This document shows, piece after piece, positions 1-8,616 of a stretch of 64,000 nucleotides of DNA. Source of the stretch: Symbiodinium natans (lineage: Eukaryota; Sar; Dinophyceae; Suessiales; Symbiodiniaceae). The stretch covers positions 157,501 to 221,500 of the forward strand of contig CAJNDS010002834.1 of assembly GCA_905221605.1 (NCBI GenBank). Reading direction: 5' to 3'. The stretch's first letter is position 1. Each line of letters begins with the position of its first letter. Both the position numbers and the translations under genes were made by a program. The notes beneath the pieces were generated by a model. That model was not told the origin of the DNA, made no database searches, and worked only from the letters and a program-made list of their open reading frames with translations.

Positions 1-66
1 AAACCCTAAACCCTAAACCCTAAACCCTAAACCCTAAACCCTAAACCCTAAACCCTAAACCCTAAA
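1..66 (-). repeat. CCCTAAA array at the window edge (possible chromosome end)
   Basis: About nine perfect units with the C-rich strand reading inward, the orientation expected at a left telomere. Similar arrays throughout the window mean this could equally be interstitial. Confidence 0.8.
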
Positions 67-279
67 ACGCAAAAGCCCGAAGCTGGGCTTCAGGATTCGA
101 AGCTCCTGACTTGGCCCGGTGTTTTGAGTTTCGGGTTTAGGGTTTAGGGTTTAGGGTTTGGGGTTTAGGGCTATTTCGCCTCTATAGCCTTTCAACCCTA
201 AACTTGGGGTACCGAAAATATCAGGCTCCAGGTGTTGCAACCTTTACCACTTCTAGGGTTTAGGGTTTAGGGTTTAGGG

Positions 280-380
280 CTACAGGTAGGCCCTTGGGAC
301 ATGTTGTGTTTTCCCTTATGGGGGTTTAAGAAGATCTTACTTTAGGAATATTTTTCAGAGGGTTTTAAGGGCCATCCTAG
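280..380 (+). mobile_element. Family-1 introner-like element
   Basis: CTACAGGTAGGCCCTTGGGAC...AAGGGCCATCCTAG; 101 bp, inverted termini. It has the internal TTTAGGAATA that intron 1 of the RCC1-like gene lacks, so it is the uninterrupted reference copy. TTTAGGG on the left, CCCTA on the right. Confidence 0.8.
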
Positions 381-1560
381 TAAACCCTACAGAACGTTTA
401 TGTCTTCAAGCGCTCGCTGCGACTTAAGCCGGAAACCCTTCGAGGCACACCACTTCCTTCAAAGCCAAAGTCTTTGCACACCAAACCCTAAACGCTTAAC
501 CCTGACACCTCAATCCTCAACCCTAAACCCTAAACCCTATACCCTAAACCCTAAACCCCAAACCCTAAACCCTAAACCAAACCCCAAACCCTGACCCTCA
601 ACCCTAAACCCTAAGACCAAGAATCTGTATGGGGGGTTGAGGGTCTCTAGGGCTTTCTGCGTGAAGGCCGTATGCTTGAGAAAATCTCGCGTTCCCGAGA
701 CCCTGCGCCAGCTGTGGAGTGGCATTCAACCCTAAACCCTTGAATCTGAAGGGGTTAGGGCTTAGGGTTTAGAATTGCAAGTAGTGAACATTTCGGGACT
801 CGTGCAAAAACCCTAAACCCTGAACCCTAAGCCCTATACCCTATACTTGGAGGTTCATGGTACTTAGTAGCTAATTCGAACTGTGCTTGTAACCCCAAGT
901 CTAGCCTAGGTAGCTAGACTTAGGGGACTTATACTTAGCCCTAAACCCTAAACCCCAAACCCTAAACCCTAAAGTTGAGGGACTTGGGGACGTATAGGGT
1001 TTTTAGCTTTTTGTGGGTTTAGGGATTTAGGTTTAGCGATCTAGGGCTTCAGCGGTGTAGGGTCTAGGGTGTAGGGTTTAGGGGCTTAGGGTAGTGATGG
1101 CCTCTGCATTGCACCGACGTGGTATTCACGGTTTCAGTCAGGCGTTCGATTTTACTGCGCCTTCCTTGCGAGTATTTAGCTCGTGTGTTGCATTGTTCGT
1201 GCGTCTGTCTTGCGTTTTGCTAGCAGTCTCTGGGCCTCAGATTGAGAGTGGGGTCTACTCTTGGCCTGACCATCCATGACCCTAGACCCTAAACCCGAAA
1301 CCCTAAGCTCTACAACCCCCCCCCCCCCCCCCATTTTTGAGTTTTGGGGGTTGTGGTGGGCATGTGGATTTGTTGCCGCTTTTCGGCCTGGAGCTTGGTA
1401 TGCCCCTTACACGAACAGTCCTGAGTCGAAACCCTGAATCCTAAACCCTGAACCCCAAACCTGAAGCCCTTGTAAAACCCAGCCGTCCCAAGATCCCCCA
1501 GGAGCGCGAAGGACACGATTGAGTACAACCGAGCAGTGGCGGCGGCTTGGGTTTATGGAC
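381..1560. other. Short telomeric tracts and unassigned islands
   Basis: CCCTAAA/TTTAGGG blocks of 2-9 units at about 519-608, 790-845, 940-975 and 1280-1305, a C(17) run at 1316, and unique islands with no convincing frame. The family-8 element lies at 844-938. Confidence 0.6.
844..938 (+). mobile_element. Family-8 element
   Basis: TACTTGGAGGTTCATGGTACTTAG...TGTGCTTGTAACCCC...GACTTAGGGGACTTATACTTAG. Related to copies at 5911, 25440 and 30251. Confidence 0.5.
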
Positions 1561-1939
1561 TAGGGCTTTAAGGGTCTAGGGTTTAGGGTTTAGGGTTTAG
1601 GGTTTGGGCTTAGTTTAGGAGTTGAGTATGTAACGTTTAACCTTTTGGGGCATGTACTCCTGAGTACCATAAATTGAAAGGCTACTCTATTTTGGCCCAG
1701 GGTTCTCAGCAACCAGGAACCCTAAATGAAAAGAGCCGCAAGCAAACCTAAGCGCTGCAACCGCTTGCCTAAAAACAGCAGCCCAACTGGTTTTTTCTTT
1801 CAGGCCCAGGGTTTAGGTTTTTAGGGCTTTGGGTCTAGGGCTAGAGTCTAGGGTCCCTAACGTGTAGTCGGGATCTGAATATCATCCCCAGCCTCAAATT
1901 CTAAACCCTCAGCGCGACATCCCTAAACCAGCAAGAATC

Positions 1940-2037
1940 CTGCCCTAAACCCTAAACCCTAAACCCCAAGCCCTAAACCCTAAACCCTAAACTGGCCCTA
2001 AACCCTAAACTTTGCCCTAAACCCTAAACCCTAAACC

Positions 2038-2125
<88 letters not shown>

Positions 2126-2165
2126 ACCTCAACCCTCAACCCTAACCCTAACCCTAACCCTAACC

Positions 2166-2206
<41 letters not shown>

Positions 2207-2216
2207 ACCGAACCCT
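1940..2216 (-). repeat. CCCTAAA array with CCCTCAA and CCCTAA sub-arrays
   Basis: CCCTAAA units up to about 2038, then about 14 consecutive CCCTCAA units to ~2140, then about eleven CCCTAA hexamers. Each variant is homogenised in its own block. Confidence 0.9.
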
Positions 2217-2340
2217 CAGCGAGACATCCCTAAACCAGCAAGACTCCTGTAAAGGGGTAAAGGAGCCCGTGGGGCCCCCAACCTCTAAAACCCCTGAACC
2301 CAAAAAAGCATCTAGGTCCCGAAGTAGCACCCCTTGCCCC

Positions 2341-2538
2341 TAAACCCCAAACCCTAAACCCTCAGCCCCAAACCCCAAACAAACTGTAAACCCTAAACCC
2401 AAACCCTAAACTGCAAAACCCCAAGCCCTAAACCCCAAACCCCAGACCCTAAACCCCCAACCCTAAACCCGAAGCCCTAAACCCCAAACCCTAAACCCTA
2501 GACCCTAAACCCGAAACCCCAAACCCTAAACCCTGAAC
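2341..2538 (-). repeat. Degenerate CCCTAAA/CCCCAAA/CCCGAAA tract
   Basis: Interspersed heptamer variants; no coding content visible. Confidence 0.8.
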
Positions 2539-2545
2539 CCTGCAG

Positions 2546-2597
2546 GCGATGAGCGAGGTGATGGCCATCGCCGAGGCTGGGGCTTGTGGTGCTTAGG
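2546..2597 (+). CDS. Candidate micro-exon AMSEVMAIAEAGA
   Basis: CTGCAG|GCGATGAGCG... is a short GC-rich frame between degenerate CCCTAAA repeats and a TTAGGG-like sequence that supplies a stop (TAG near 2597). Confidence 0.3.
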
Positions 2598-3007
2598 GTT
2601 TGCCTTAAGCCCTAAACCCTAAACCCTAAACCATTAAACCCCTAAACCCTAACCCCAAAAAGTACACAATTTGAACCTTTGGATTGTGAAGCGCGTGGGT
2701 ATCGGTTTTTCGGGGCCCTAAACCCTAAACCCCAAACCCTAAACCCCAAACCCTAAAGCCTGTTCCCAAGCAAAGCTCTACCCACAACATCGCGCCACGC
2801 CCAGGAGGACGCCCGCGAGTTTGTGAACGAAAAGGCGGGCACGCCCATGAATTGACCTCTAGCCCCACGAAACCGCCCCTTCCAGTGGTACTTGGCAAAC
2901 TGGTCAGCCCCAAAGCGCTAAACGCTAAACCCTAAACCCTCAACCCTCAACCCTCAACCCTCAAACCCTAAACCCTAAACCCTGCCCTAAACCCTAAACC
3001 CTGCGGA

Positions 3008-3075
3008 ACTGAGCACCAGAGCACCACCCAGCTGGGGCAGCTCCAGGCCGAGGAGCTCGGTGAGGAGGGCGCCTA
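3008..3075 (+). CDS. Candidate exon EHQSTTQLGQLQAEELGEEG
   Basis: A non-repetitive GC-rich island continuing AYQ, then CAG|GCACG, which would be a GC-type donor. CCCTAAA tract on the left, TTTAGGG on the right. Confidence 0.35.
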
Positions 3076-3922
3076 CCAGGCACGTCTTTTTGGCGTTTAG
3101 GGTTTAGGGTTTAGGGTTGAGGGCCGTTTGGGGTTCAGGGTTTCAGGGCTTAGCGTACACTGCTCGGTGGTTCCAGGTTGTTTAGACGCGGCTGCGGCAG
3201 ATTGGAACAGCCACAAAAAGTTGTGCGACGTCTACAACCTTCCCATTGGTTTGATGGGGTTTGAGAAATATTGTTAAGGGTTCCATGCTTAACTATGGCC
3301 GGTAGCGTGAAGTCATTTTTCCGCCCAGGCAGACTGGCCCAAACCTTCTTCCCTCCTCCCCCATCTCGACCACACCCTTATAAACTTTACCTGAAACCCT
3401 AAACCCGAAACCCGACCCCCGAAACCCTAAACCCTAAACCCGAGATGCCTTAAGCCGTACGCGCCTAAACCCGAAAAGCCGTGCACCCTGCACGCAGAGG
3501 CAGCTCTGGCCTATGGCTTTGAGGCTGTGCCGCGAAGTGTTTAGGGCTTTAGTGTTGAGGGAGCAGGGTTTTTGGGTTTAGGGTTTAGGGTTTAGGGATA
3601 AGGGTTTAGGGTTTAGGGTTTTGGGTTTTGGGTTTAGGGGTAGTTTAAAGGCAGCCTAGCGGGAAACCCTAAACCGACCTATGTGATGTCAGTTACTTTG
3701 TAAAACAAAGCGAGCTCATCATCCGCAAACAAAGCCAAAACCCTAACCCTCATCCCTAAACCCTAAACCCTAAACCCTCAATCCTGACCCTAAACCCTAA
3801 ACTCTGAACCCTCAACCCTAGACCCTAAACCCTAAACTCTGAACCCTAAACCCTAAACTCCCGGACTCTGAAGCCCCTTTTTTGCGGCCGTTGCTTTACC
3901 TTGGGGCCCAGTGGTACCCCCC

Positions 3923-3962
3923 TTTTTTTTTTTTTTTTTTTTTTTTTGGGGGGGGGGGGGGG
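3923..3962 (+). repeat. T(25)G(15) tract
   Basis: An uninterrupted T run passes directly into a G run, then GGTGGTAGGGTTTAGG. Immediately left is a family-2 left-end fragment (GGCCCAGTGGTACCCC). Confidence 0.9.
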
Positions 3963-4388
3963 TGGTAGGGTTTAGGGTTTAGGTTCCCTTATGTTCCCTT
4001 ATAATAATAAAGTCACCCCCCAAAAAAATAAATAAAAACGTGCCTTTTGGATCACATGGGTTACTGGGCCACCAAGTCTCGGACTGCCTGCCTGCTTACC
4101 CCAGCTCCTAAAACAAGGATCAATCTGCAGCTGCAGTCATATGACCGAGTCGGTGGATCCATGCGTTTATACATAGACGTTTGCAAGTTTTATGGTATGT
4201 ATGTAGCATGCATACATCTGCGTGTGTGATCTGTTTGTAACGGCGCATTTTGTGTGTTTGTTTCATGTTTTGTTTACAGCATGGTGGTTCTCTAATATTA
4301 TGGTCCCTTTTTTGGGCTCCCGATTTAAAGGGCTCATGGCCTAGGAAACTACCCATATGTTTTCCAACCGGGGCTGCGGTTGCCTGCT

Positions 4389-4500
4389 GGGGTTCTTAAG
4401 GGCGCGGGGGTTCATGGGGGTAGGTACCTAGGGAAACTTAGGGAGTATTCGGGAACCTTGGGTTACGTACCCACCTTGAACCCCCCTCCCTTAATCACCC
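4389..4500 (+). mobile_element. Family-9 element
   Basis: GGGGTTCTTAAGGG...GGTTCATGGGGGTAGGTACC...GGGAACCTTGGGTTACGTACCC...CCCCTCCCTTAATCACCC. A reverse copy lies at 61898-62008. Confidence 0.6.
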
Positions 4501-4771
4501 TAAACCATAAACCCTAAACCCCTTTCTTAAGAACCCTGCAATTGCTGAAATGAATTCGAAGGGTCCGTCATCCCCTGTCGACAGCCGAAGGCTTTTGACT
4601 CCGACAACGATGGAAAGCTGATCGGCCGGGTGCCGCTTCGGTGGGGCGTTGTAGGGTTCCGGGCTCGTGTTTCAGTCATGTAGCCCTAAACCCTGAACCC
4701 TGAACCCCGAACCCCAAGACTTGGACCTGTGGACCCCCAAGAAGCCTCAGACTGAGCGAGCGTTTTGTAAG

Positions 4772-4937
4772 GACTTACTGTTCGTAGGGAATGGGGGAAT
4801 GAGTTTAGGGTTTAGGGTTTAGGGTTTGGGGTTTAGGGTTTAGGGTTTAGGGTTTAGGGTTTAGGGTGGCCCTATACAATCCCTCAAAGGGTATAGGGCC
4901 CTACTTCCCCGCATTCCGTGCTAGCCAACAGTAAGTC
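4772..4937 (+). mobile_element. Family-10 TIR element with a telomeric array in its centre
   Basis: GACTTACTGTTCGTAGGGAATG opens and CATTCCGTGCTAGCCAACAG, then TAAGTC closes; GACTTACTGTT/AACAGTAAGTC are perfect inverted ends. Nine TTTAGGG units (4803-4866) and a GGGCCCTA palindromic part lie inside. A related empty copy is at 41873-41973. Confidence 0.75.
4803..4866 (+). repeat. TTTAGGG array inside a family-10 element
   Basis: About nine units, one with TTTGGGG. Confidence 0.85.
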
Positions 4938-5532
4938 AGTTGCAGGGCTCCGGAACAAAAGGCCGTTTCACATCTCTAAGGTTCCAGGTATGGGGCCTTA
5001 ACGAGGGTTTAGGGTTTAGGGTTTAGGGTTTAGGGTTTGGGGTTTAGGGTTTAGCCCTTAACATACACTATAAGTCATAAGGGCCCATGCTTTCTTCAGA
5101 TCCCTATGAACAAGGGTCAGGGACCATACTAAGGGCCCATGGTTTCAACCTGAGCGTGGTTGATGCGACGCACACCTTCCATTGGCTTGGGTGTAAACCC
5201 TAAACCTAAAGCCTAAACCCTAAACCTAAACCCGAAACCCTAAGCCCCAAACCCTAAACCCTAAGGAAAGCCCGAACCCCAACTCCTCAAAATGACCCAA
5301 AACCCTAAGCCACAATAAACAACCCCAGATCCCCCCAATCCCCCAAATGCCCACCCCCCGCCCTGCCCAAGAGCAAAATGCAGAGATCAAAACGTAACCT
5401 TAAACCCTGTTTCAGCCAAAAGTTGTACCCGAACCTCCACCCACCCTAACTCCTGAACCCTAAACACTAGACTACAAATCCTAAGACCCTAAACCCTGAA
5501 CCCTAAGCCCTAAACCCTAAGCCCTTTGCCAG

Positions 5533-5628
5533 GAACTGAAGGTCTTGCTCGAGGTCAGCGGCCGAAAGATTCCAGACGACCTGGCGCCAGCCACTCGGCG
5601 GCTTGCAAGGGGCGAGGGATTACAATAG
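5533..5628 (+). CDS. Candidate terminal exon ELKVLLEVSGRKIPDDLAPA
   Basis: TGCCAG|GAACTGAAGG... reads 31 codons (continuing TRRLARGEGLQ) to TAG at 5626-5628. Left flank is CCCTAAA repeats. Family not recognised. Confidence 0.4.
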   Translation, partial: ELKVLLEVSGRKIPDDLAPATRRLARGEGLQ

Positions 5629-5910
5629 GGTGTTAAACCCTAAACCCCAAACTGTATTAGGGCTTATCTTTGGGTGGAAGCCTGAAGACGTAGGGTAGGC
5701 TAAACCTCAATTCCCTAAACCCTGAAGGCCCCAATTAAACCCTGAACCCCTAAATTCCCTCAATTCCCTAAACCCTGAGGCCTGCCAACCCCAAATTCCC
5801 TAGACCTTAAATTCCCCAAACGCTAAATGCCCTACATTCCCTTAATGCCTGTTAACCCGAGATTCCCGAAACCCTGCATTCCCCACACCCTAAGTGGCCT
5901 AAGTTGCCTG

Positions 5911-5978
5911 ACCACTTAGAAGGTCATGGATACTTCTAACCACAGTTATACGTCTACTTATAACCTACTTAGAGGACG
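5911..5978 (+). mobile_element. Family-8 fragment
   Basis: ACCACTTAGAAGGTCATGGATACTTCTAACC...GTCTACTTATAACCTACTTAGAGG; partial inverted structure. Confidence 0.4.
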
Positions 5979-6061
5979 AACCCTAAACCGTAAACCCTAA
6001 AGCCTAAATCCCAAACCCTAAACCCGAAACCCGAAACCCTAAACCCTAAACCCTGAAAGCC

Positions 6062-6135
6062 TTGAACAAGCATCGCAAGGAGCTCGACAACAAAGACTTC
6101 GAGTGCGACCTGGAAGAGTTCCTTGCTGGCCTTGT
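6062..6135 (+). CDS. Candidate exon LNKHRKELDNKDFECDLEEF
   Basis: A 24-codon charged frame ending LAGL just before a T(13)G(16) tract. The terminal 14 bp (CCTTGCTGGCCTTG) recur at 6208-6221 in front of a second TG/T(n)G(n) tract, indicating a local ~87 bp duplication. Confidence 0.4.
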
Positions 6136-6220
6136 TTTTTTTTTTTTGGGGGGGGGGGGGGGGTTTAGGTTGAAGGTTCAGGGTTTAGGGTTTACAAGGG
6201 TTTATACCTTGCTGGCCTTG

Positions 6221-6251
<31 letters not shown>

Positions 6252-6300
6252 TTGGGGGGGGGGGGGGTTAGGTTGAAGTTTCAGGGTTTTTAAGGGTTTA
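6121..6300 (+). repeat. Tandem duplication carrying two T(n)G(n) tracts
   Basis: CCTTGCTGGCCTTG - T(13)G(16) - TTAGGTTGAAGGTTCAGGG at 6121 is repeated at 6208 with an added TG repeat and T(19)G(14). Unit about 87 bp. Confidence 0.8.
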
Positions 6301-6556
6301 GAAGGGTTTATAAGGGCTTATAAAGGCTTATAAGGGTTTTATCAGGGTTTATAAGGGTTTTATCAGGGTTTATCAGGGTTTATCAGGGTTTATAGGGTTT
6401 ATAGGGTTTATCAGGGTTTATCAGGGTTTATAAGGGTTTTATCAGGGTTTATCAGGGTTTGTTCGGGTTTATAGGGTTTCTCAGGGTTTATCAGGGTTTG
6501 TACGGGTTTATCAGGGTTGATCAGGGTTTATTCGGGTTTAGGGTTTAGGGTTTAGG
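6275..6556 (+). repeat. TTTATCAGGG / TTTATAAGGG degenerate array
   Basis: About 25 units of 8-12 bp based on GGGTTTAT with CA, AA or C inserts, passing into TTTAGGG at 6535. An array of a telomere-like but non-heptameric repeat. Confidence 0.8.
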
Positions 6557-6557
6557 G

Positions 6558-6637
6558 TCCAGTGGCATCCTGTGGCTTGTTTGGTCTCCTTATACCAAGG
6601 CCAACAACAAAAGAAGGGTACCCTGATGGCAGTATCC
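6558..6637 (+). mobile_element. Diverged family-2 element between telomeric tracts
   Basis: TCCAGTGGCATCCTG...CTCCTTATACCAAGGCCAACAACAAAAGAAGGGTACCC. Both termini run into TTTAGGG (left) or CCCTAAA (right). Confidence 0.5.
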
Positions 6638-6753
6638 CTAAACCCTAAACCCCAAACCCTAAACCCTAAACCCTAAACCCCAAACCCTAAACCCTAAACC
6701 CCAAACCCTAAACCCCAAACCCCAAACCCTCTTACACCCCAAATACGGTTCCT

Positions 6754-6834
6754 GAGCTACCAAGGTTCATACGCATCTACGAGCGCACCGACCGGGCTTG
6801 CGACGCCGGGGAAGACGGCACTTGCCCAGAGTAG
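6754..6834 (+). CDS. Candidate terminal exon ELPRFIRIYERTDRACDAGE
   Basis: Reads to DGTCPE and TAG at 6832-6834 between CCCTAAA blocks. Non-repetitive, GC-rich and protein-like. Confidence 0.35.
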   Translation, partial: ELPRFIRIYERTDRACDAGEDGTCPE

Positions 6835-6842
6835 GGCAACCC

Positions 6843-6934
6843 TGAGTCCTAAACCCTAAACCCTAAACCCTAAACCCTAAGCCCTAAACCCTAAACCCTA
6901 AACCCTAAACCCTAAACCCTAAACCCTAAACCCT
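6843..6934 (-). repeat. CCCTAAA array
   Basis: About 13 units, one CCCTAAG. Confidence 0.9.
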
Positions 6935-7024
6935 GAACCTAGTGTTTAGGGGTTTGGGGGCCAGCTTCCGTAAGCCATGCAAACATGTGAGAGTCCTAAG
7001 CTCTAAACTTGGTTTTTGTAGGGC

Positions 7025-7096
7025 TTAGGGTTTAGGGTTTAGGGTTTAGGGTTTAGGGTCTAGGGTTTAGGGTTTAGGGTTTAGGGTTTAGGGTTA
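7025..7096 (+). repeat. TTTAGGG array
   Basis: About ten units in opposite orientation to the array ending 90 bp to its left. Confidence 0.9.
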
Positions 7097-7350
7097 ACTC
7101 TAAACACTAAACTCGCTGTGCCTGCTGGGCACCGGCCCGATTTTCTTTCCGGCGCAGGGCGAAAAGCTGCGTTTGCCACATCTTGCCGTTGAGGGTTTTG
7201 TGTCTAGGGTTTTGGGTTTTGGGCTTGGGGTGTATGGAAAGTTAATGTAAAGACAGATCCTCTTCGCATGTAAGCTTCCTTCGCTCAGAGTGAAGAATTG
7301 AATGTCAGTACCCAAGGCATGCTTGCCAAAGTTGGCTGTTGCGTTAGCAA

Positions 7351-7617
7351 ATGCACTACCATTTGCTTGAGACCCCCCCCAAAAAAAAATGAAAGATAAC
7401 AAGCCCTATGTTGCCCTCATGAGGAAAACATTCTGGATTATGTGTTTTTTATTTCATTTTTGTGGGAGGGGTCTCTTAAGCAGGTAGATTATAAGCCCTA
7501 CATTGCCCTAGCTTGTAAGATAAGGAACATATTACTATTATGATTATTATTCTTCTTCTTATTGTTATTATTATATTTTTTGTTTTGGGGGGGGCTCTGA
7601 AGCAAGTAGTAGTGCAT
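7351..7617 (+). mobile_element. TIR element with poly-C/A and poly-T/G arms
   Basis: ATGCACTACCATTTGCTTGAG, then C(8)A(9), opens. It closes T-rich, G(8), CTCTGAAGCAAGTAGTAGTG, CAT. These are ~35-bp imperfect inverted termini. The AT-rich interior contains two copies of AAGCCCTA(T/C)(A/G)TTGCCCT and an internal GGAGGGGTCTCTTAAGCAGG, a related end. A third such end (T-rich, GCGGGGGGGTCTTAAGCAC) is at about 58680-58722. No ORF inside, so non-autonomous. Confidence 0.6.
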
Positions 7618-8140
7618 AAGTGCAAACCTCGCAGATTTGTTGTTGCCCTAAACCCGAAACCCTTAACCCTTAACCCTTAGCCCTGAACCTTCAAACCTGA
7701 ACCTTAAGCACACCTGTGGGTAGGCTGCAAACTTGGCACTAAACCCTAAACCCATAAACTCTAAACTCGAAGCCCTGAGCCCTGACCCCTAAACCCTTAA
7801 ATCTAAACCCCCAAAACCCAAAACCCTAAAACCCTAAACCCTAAAACCCTAAACCCCTAAACACCTAAAACCCTAAAACCCTTATCACTAAACCCTAAAA
7901 TTCGTACCGCGGTACCAGGGCCATGCCCCAGGAAACCTAGGCAAACTCATCTCTACAGCTGGGTGAATCTAGACAACACAACCTTTGGGGTTTAGGGTTT
8001 AGGGTTTAGGTCCTTGTAGTTTACGGCCACACAAACAAGACCTGTTTGCAGTTTGGATAGCGCACGGACCCTGAGCCCTACACCCTAAAATACCTTATGC
8101 CCTAAACCCTAAATTCTATACCTTATACCCTAAACCCTAC

Positions 8141-8228
8141 ATTCTATACCTTATACCCTAAACCCTAAACCCTCAACCCTAAACCCTAAACCTAAACCCT
8201 AAACCCTAAACCCTAAACCTTAAACCCT
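8141..8228 (-). repeat. CCCTAAA array upstream of the RCC1-like gene
   Basis: About eight mostly perfect units after CCTTATACCCTAAACCCTA-type degenerate sequence. Confidence 0.85.
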
Positions 8229-8237
8229 AAACACTAA

Positions 8238-8384
8238 ATGCAAATCAGCAACTTACGTTCATGCTTCAGCCCTCGGAGCTTTGCCAAAGCTTGCAGTGAC
8301 GAAGATGAGGCACGGAGAAGCAGTGAAGATGTTGCTGTCGACACCCTGAAGCTTCGGGGGTACTTGGGAGCAGTTTTTCGTTAG
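8238..8384 (+). CDS. Candidate small ORF or 5' exon upstream of the RCC1-like gene
   Basis: ATG at 8238 opens 48 codons (MQISNLRSCFSPRSFAK..., then SDEDEARRSSEDVAVDTLKL) ending at a TAG formed by the GTTAGGG of the following tract. The composition is polar and protein-like, unlike the surrounding telomeric translations. It is bounded left by a CCCTAAA array and right by a TTTAGGG tract. It could be an upstream exon of the RCC1-like gene or a remnant of another gene. No family recognised. Confidence 0.35.
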   Translation: MQISNLRSCFSPRSFAKACSDEDEARRSSEDVAVDTLKLRGYLGAVFR

Positions 8385-8502
8385 GGGTGTAGGGGTTTAG
8401 GGGTTTAGGGTTTAGGGTTTAGGGTTCAGGGTTCAGGGTTTAGGGTTTTTTGGCATCATGACAGTTCCCAAGAAACAGCCAAAATTGTGATTTTTGCTGG
8501 GG

Positions 8503-8614
8503 TTCTGGCCCAGTGGTGCCCCTTTTCCCTTTTTGGGGTTCAAGGTTTTCCCTTGTAAAGTAACCAACCCAAAGAAGGGTGCCCTCATTGTAGCATGGTT
8601 GCTGGGCTACCAAG
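8503..8614 (+). mobile_element. Family-2 element abutting the first RCC1-gene exon
   Basis: TGGCCCAGTGGTGCCCC...AAAGTAACCAACCCAAAGAAGGGTGCCC...GGTTGCTGGGCTACCAAG matches the intron-2 element, uninterrupted. It may be an additional intron upstream of exon 1, but the left junction does not show a convincing target duplication. Confidence 0.75.
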
Positions 8615-8616
8615 AA

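Noticed and set aside
1-66. Definite chromosome terminus
   Set aside because: Orientation fits, but the array is no longer than many interstitial arrays, so this is only a possibility.
400-725. Short ORFs made of NPKPxTLNPKP or GFRVWGLGFRV residues
   Set aside because: They are translations of CCCTAAA/TTTAGGG arrays; the same peptide pattern appears on both strands throughout the window.
4047-4356. Overlapping plus- and minus-strand ORFs near 4.0-4.4 kb
   Set aside because: Unique AT-moderate DNA with no splice borders or protein-like bias; neither strand convincing.
8494-8614. N-terminal extension of the RCC1-like gene (FWPSGAPFPFLGFKV...)
   Set aside because: It starts at a non-ATG codon and is the translation of a family-2 element, so not part of the protein.
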